Made by a program: the position numbers and the translations under genes. A stretch of 64,000 bases of DNA from Geosiphon pyriformis (lineage: Eukaryota; Glomeromycota; Glomeromycetes; Archaeosporales; Geosiphonaceae). Each line of letters begins with the position of its first letter. Position 1 is the first letter of the stretch. Shown piece by piece: positions 63,874 to 64,000 of this stretch. Below the pieces are notes generated by a model. That model was not told the DNA's origin and made no database searches. It worked only from the letters and a program-made list of their open reading frames with translations. Location: assembly GCA_016748015.1 (NCBI GenBank), contig JAAOMT010000161.1:24331-88330 (forward strand), in the 5' to 3' direction.

Positions 63874-64000
63874 TGGTTGACCTTTCCAATCTCTTGTCAG
63901 ATGGTTCACTTGTTTCGCGTGCAATGCAAACACGTACCCGTAGTCCGGCCTCTGACATTTGGTTCATTGCCAACAATCAATCACATAAATTTGAAGAAAT
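63874..64000 (+). CDS. Partial ORF running off the window
   Basis: An ATG at 63874 opens MVDLSNLLSDGSLVSRAM and TRTRSPASDIWFIANN; it is open to the window end. Higher GC and normal codon use suggest a real gene start, or a later exon of the small ORF upstream. Product unknown. Confidence 0.4.

Overview
The window looks like nuclear DNA from an AT-rich fungus. Genes have many short introns (about 60-125 bp, GT-AG with one GC-AG), standard code and a mitochondrial leucyl-tRNA synthetase. Gene islands are separated by very AT-rich repeat-filled DNA. The retroelement families (a LINE with a downstream RNase H, and a Ty3/gypsy element carrying a dUTPase) resemble what I recall from arbuscular mycorrhizal fungi (Glomeromycotina). 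That placement is inference.

Left gene island (1-9440): a two-exon C2H2 zinc-finger factor of Crz1/Prz1 type with a polyglutamine N-terminus; an unknown lysine-rich protein with a Myb/SANT-like C-terminus on the minus strand; and, divergently from a 305-bp CCAAT-box promoter, an 18-exon mitochondrial leucyl-tRNA synthetase whose frame closes exactly across every intron.

Transposon region (9441-60300): LINE copy 1 (10592-16496 and 23105-24955) is split by a Ty3/gypsy element (16497-23104) and also carries an unrelated 0.88-kb insertion in ORF1. LINE copy 2 (28752-35610) is nearly full length. A second gypsy element lies on the minus strand (38577-48394), a solo LTR sits at 50672-51646, and a 5'-truncated LINE fragment at 53945-55735. 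Three LTR insertions have 4-bp target duplications. The gypsy element encodes gag, protease, an unrecognised cysteine-rich domain, dUTPase, RT, RNase H, integrase and an extra ORF after integrase. All copies are broken, mostly by C:G to T:A changes (Asp to Asn in RT sites, Trp/Gln/Arg to stop). The AT-rich filler between elements is itself largely a repeat family decayed the same way, with at least five recognisable copies.

Right gene island (60300-64000): a seven-exon WD40 gene whose blades match EED/ESC of Polycomb repressive complex 2, a small ORF with a presequence-like N-terminus, and the start of an ORF that runs off the window.

Most interesting: the gypsy element's accessory cargo (cysteine-rich domain, dUTPase, 3' ORF), the EED-like gene in a genome whose repeats show strong transition mutation, and the shared decay pattern. 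An N-run at 21012-21473 probably hides about 3.7 kb of pol in the first gypsy copy.
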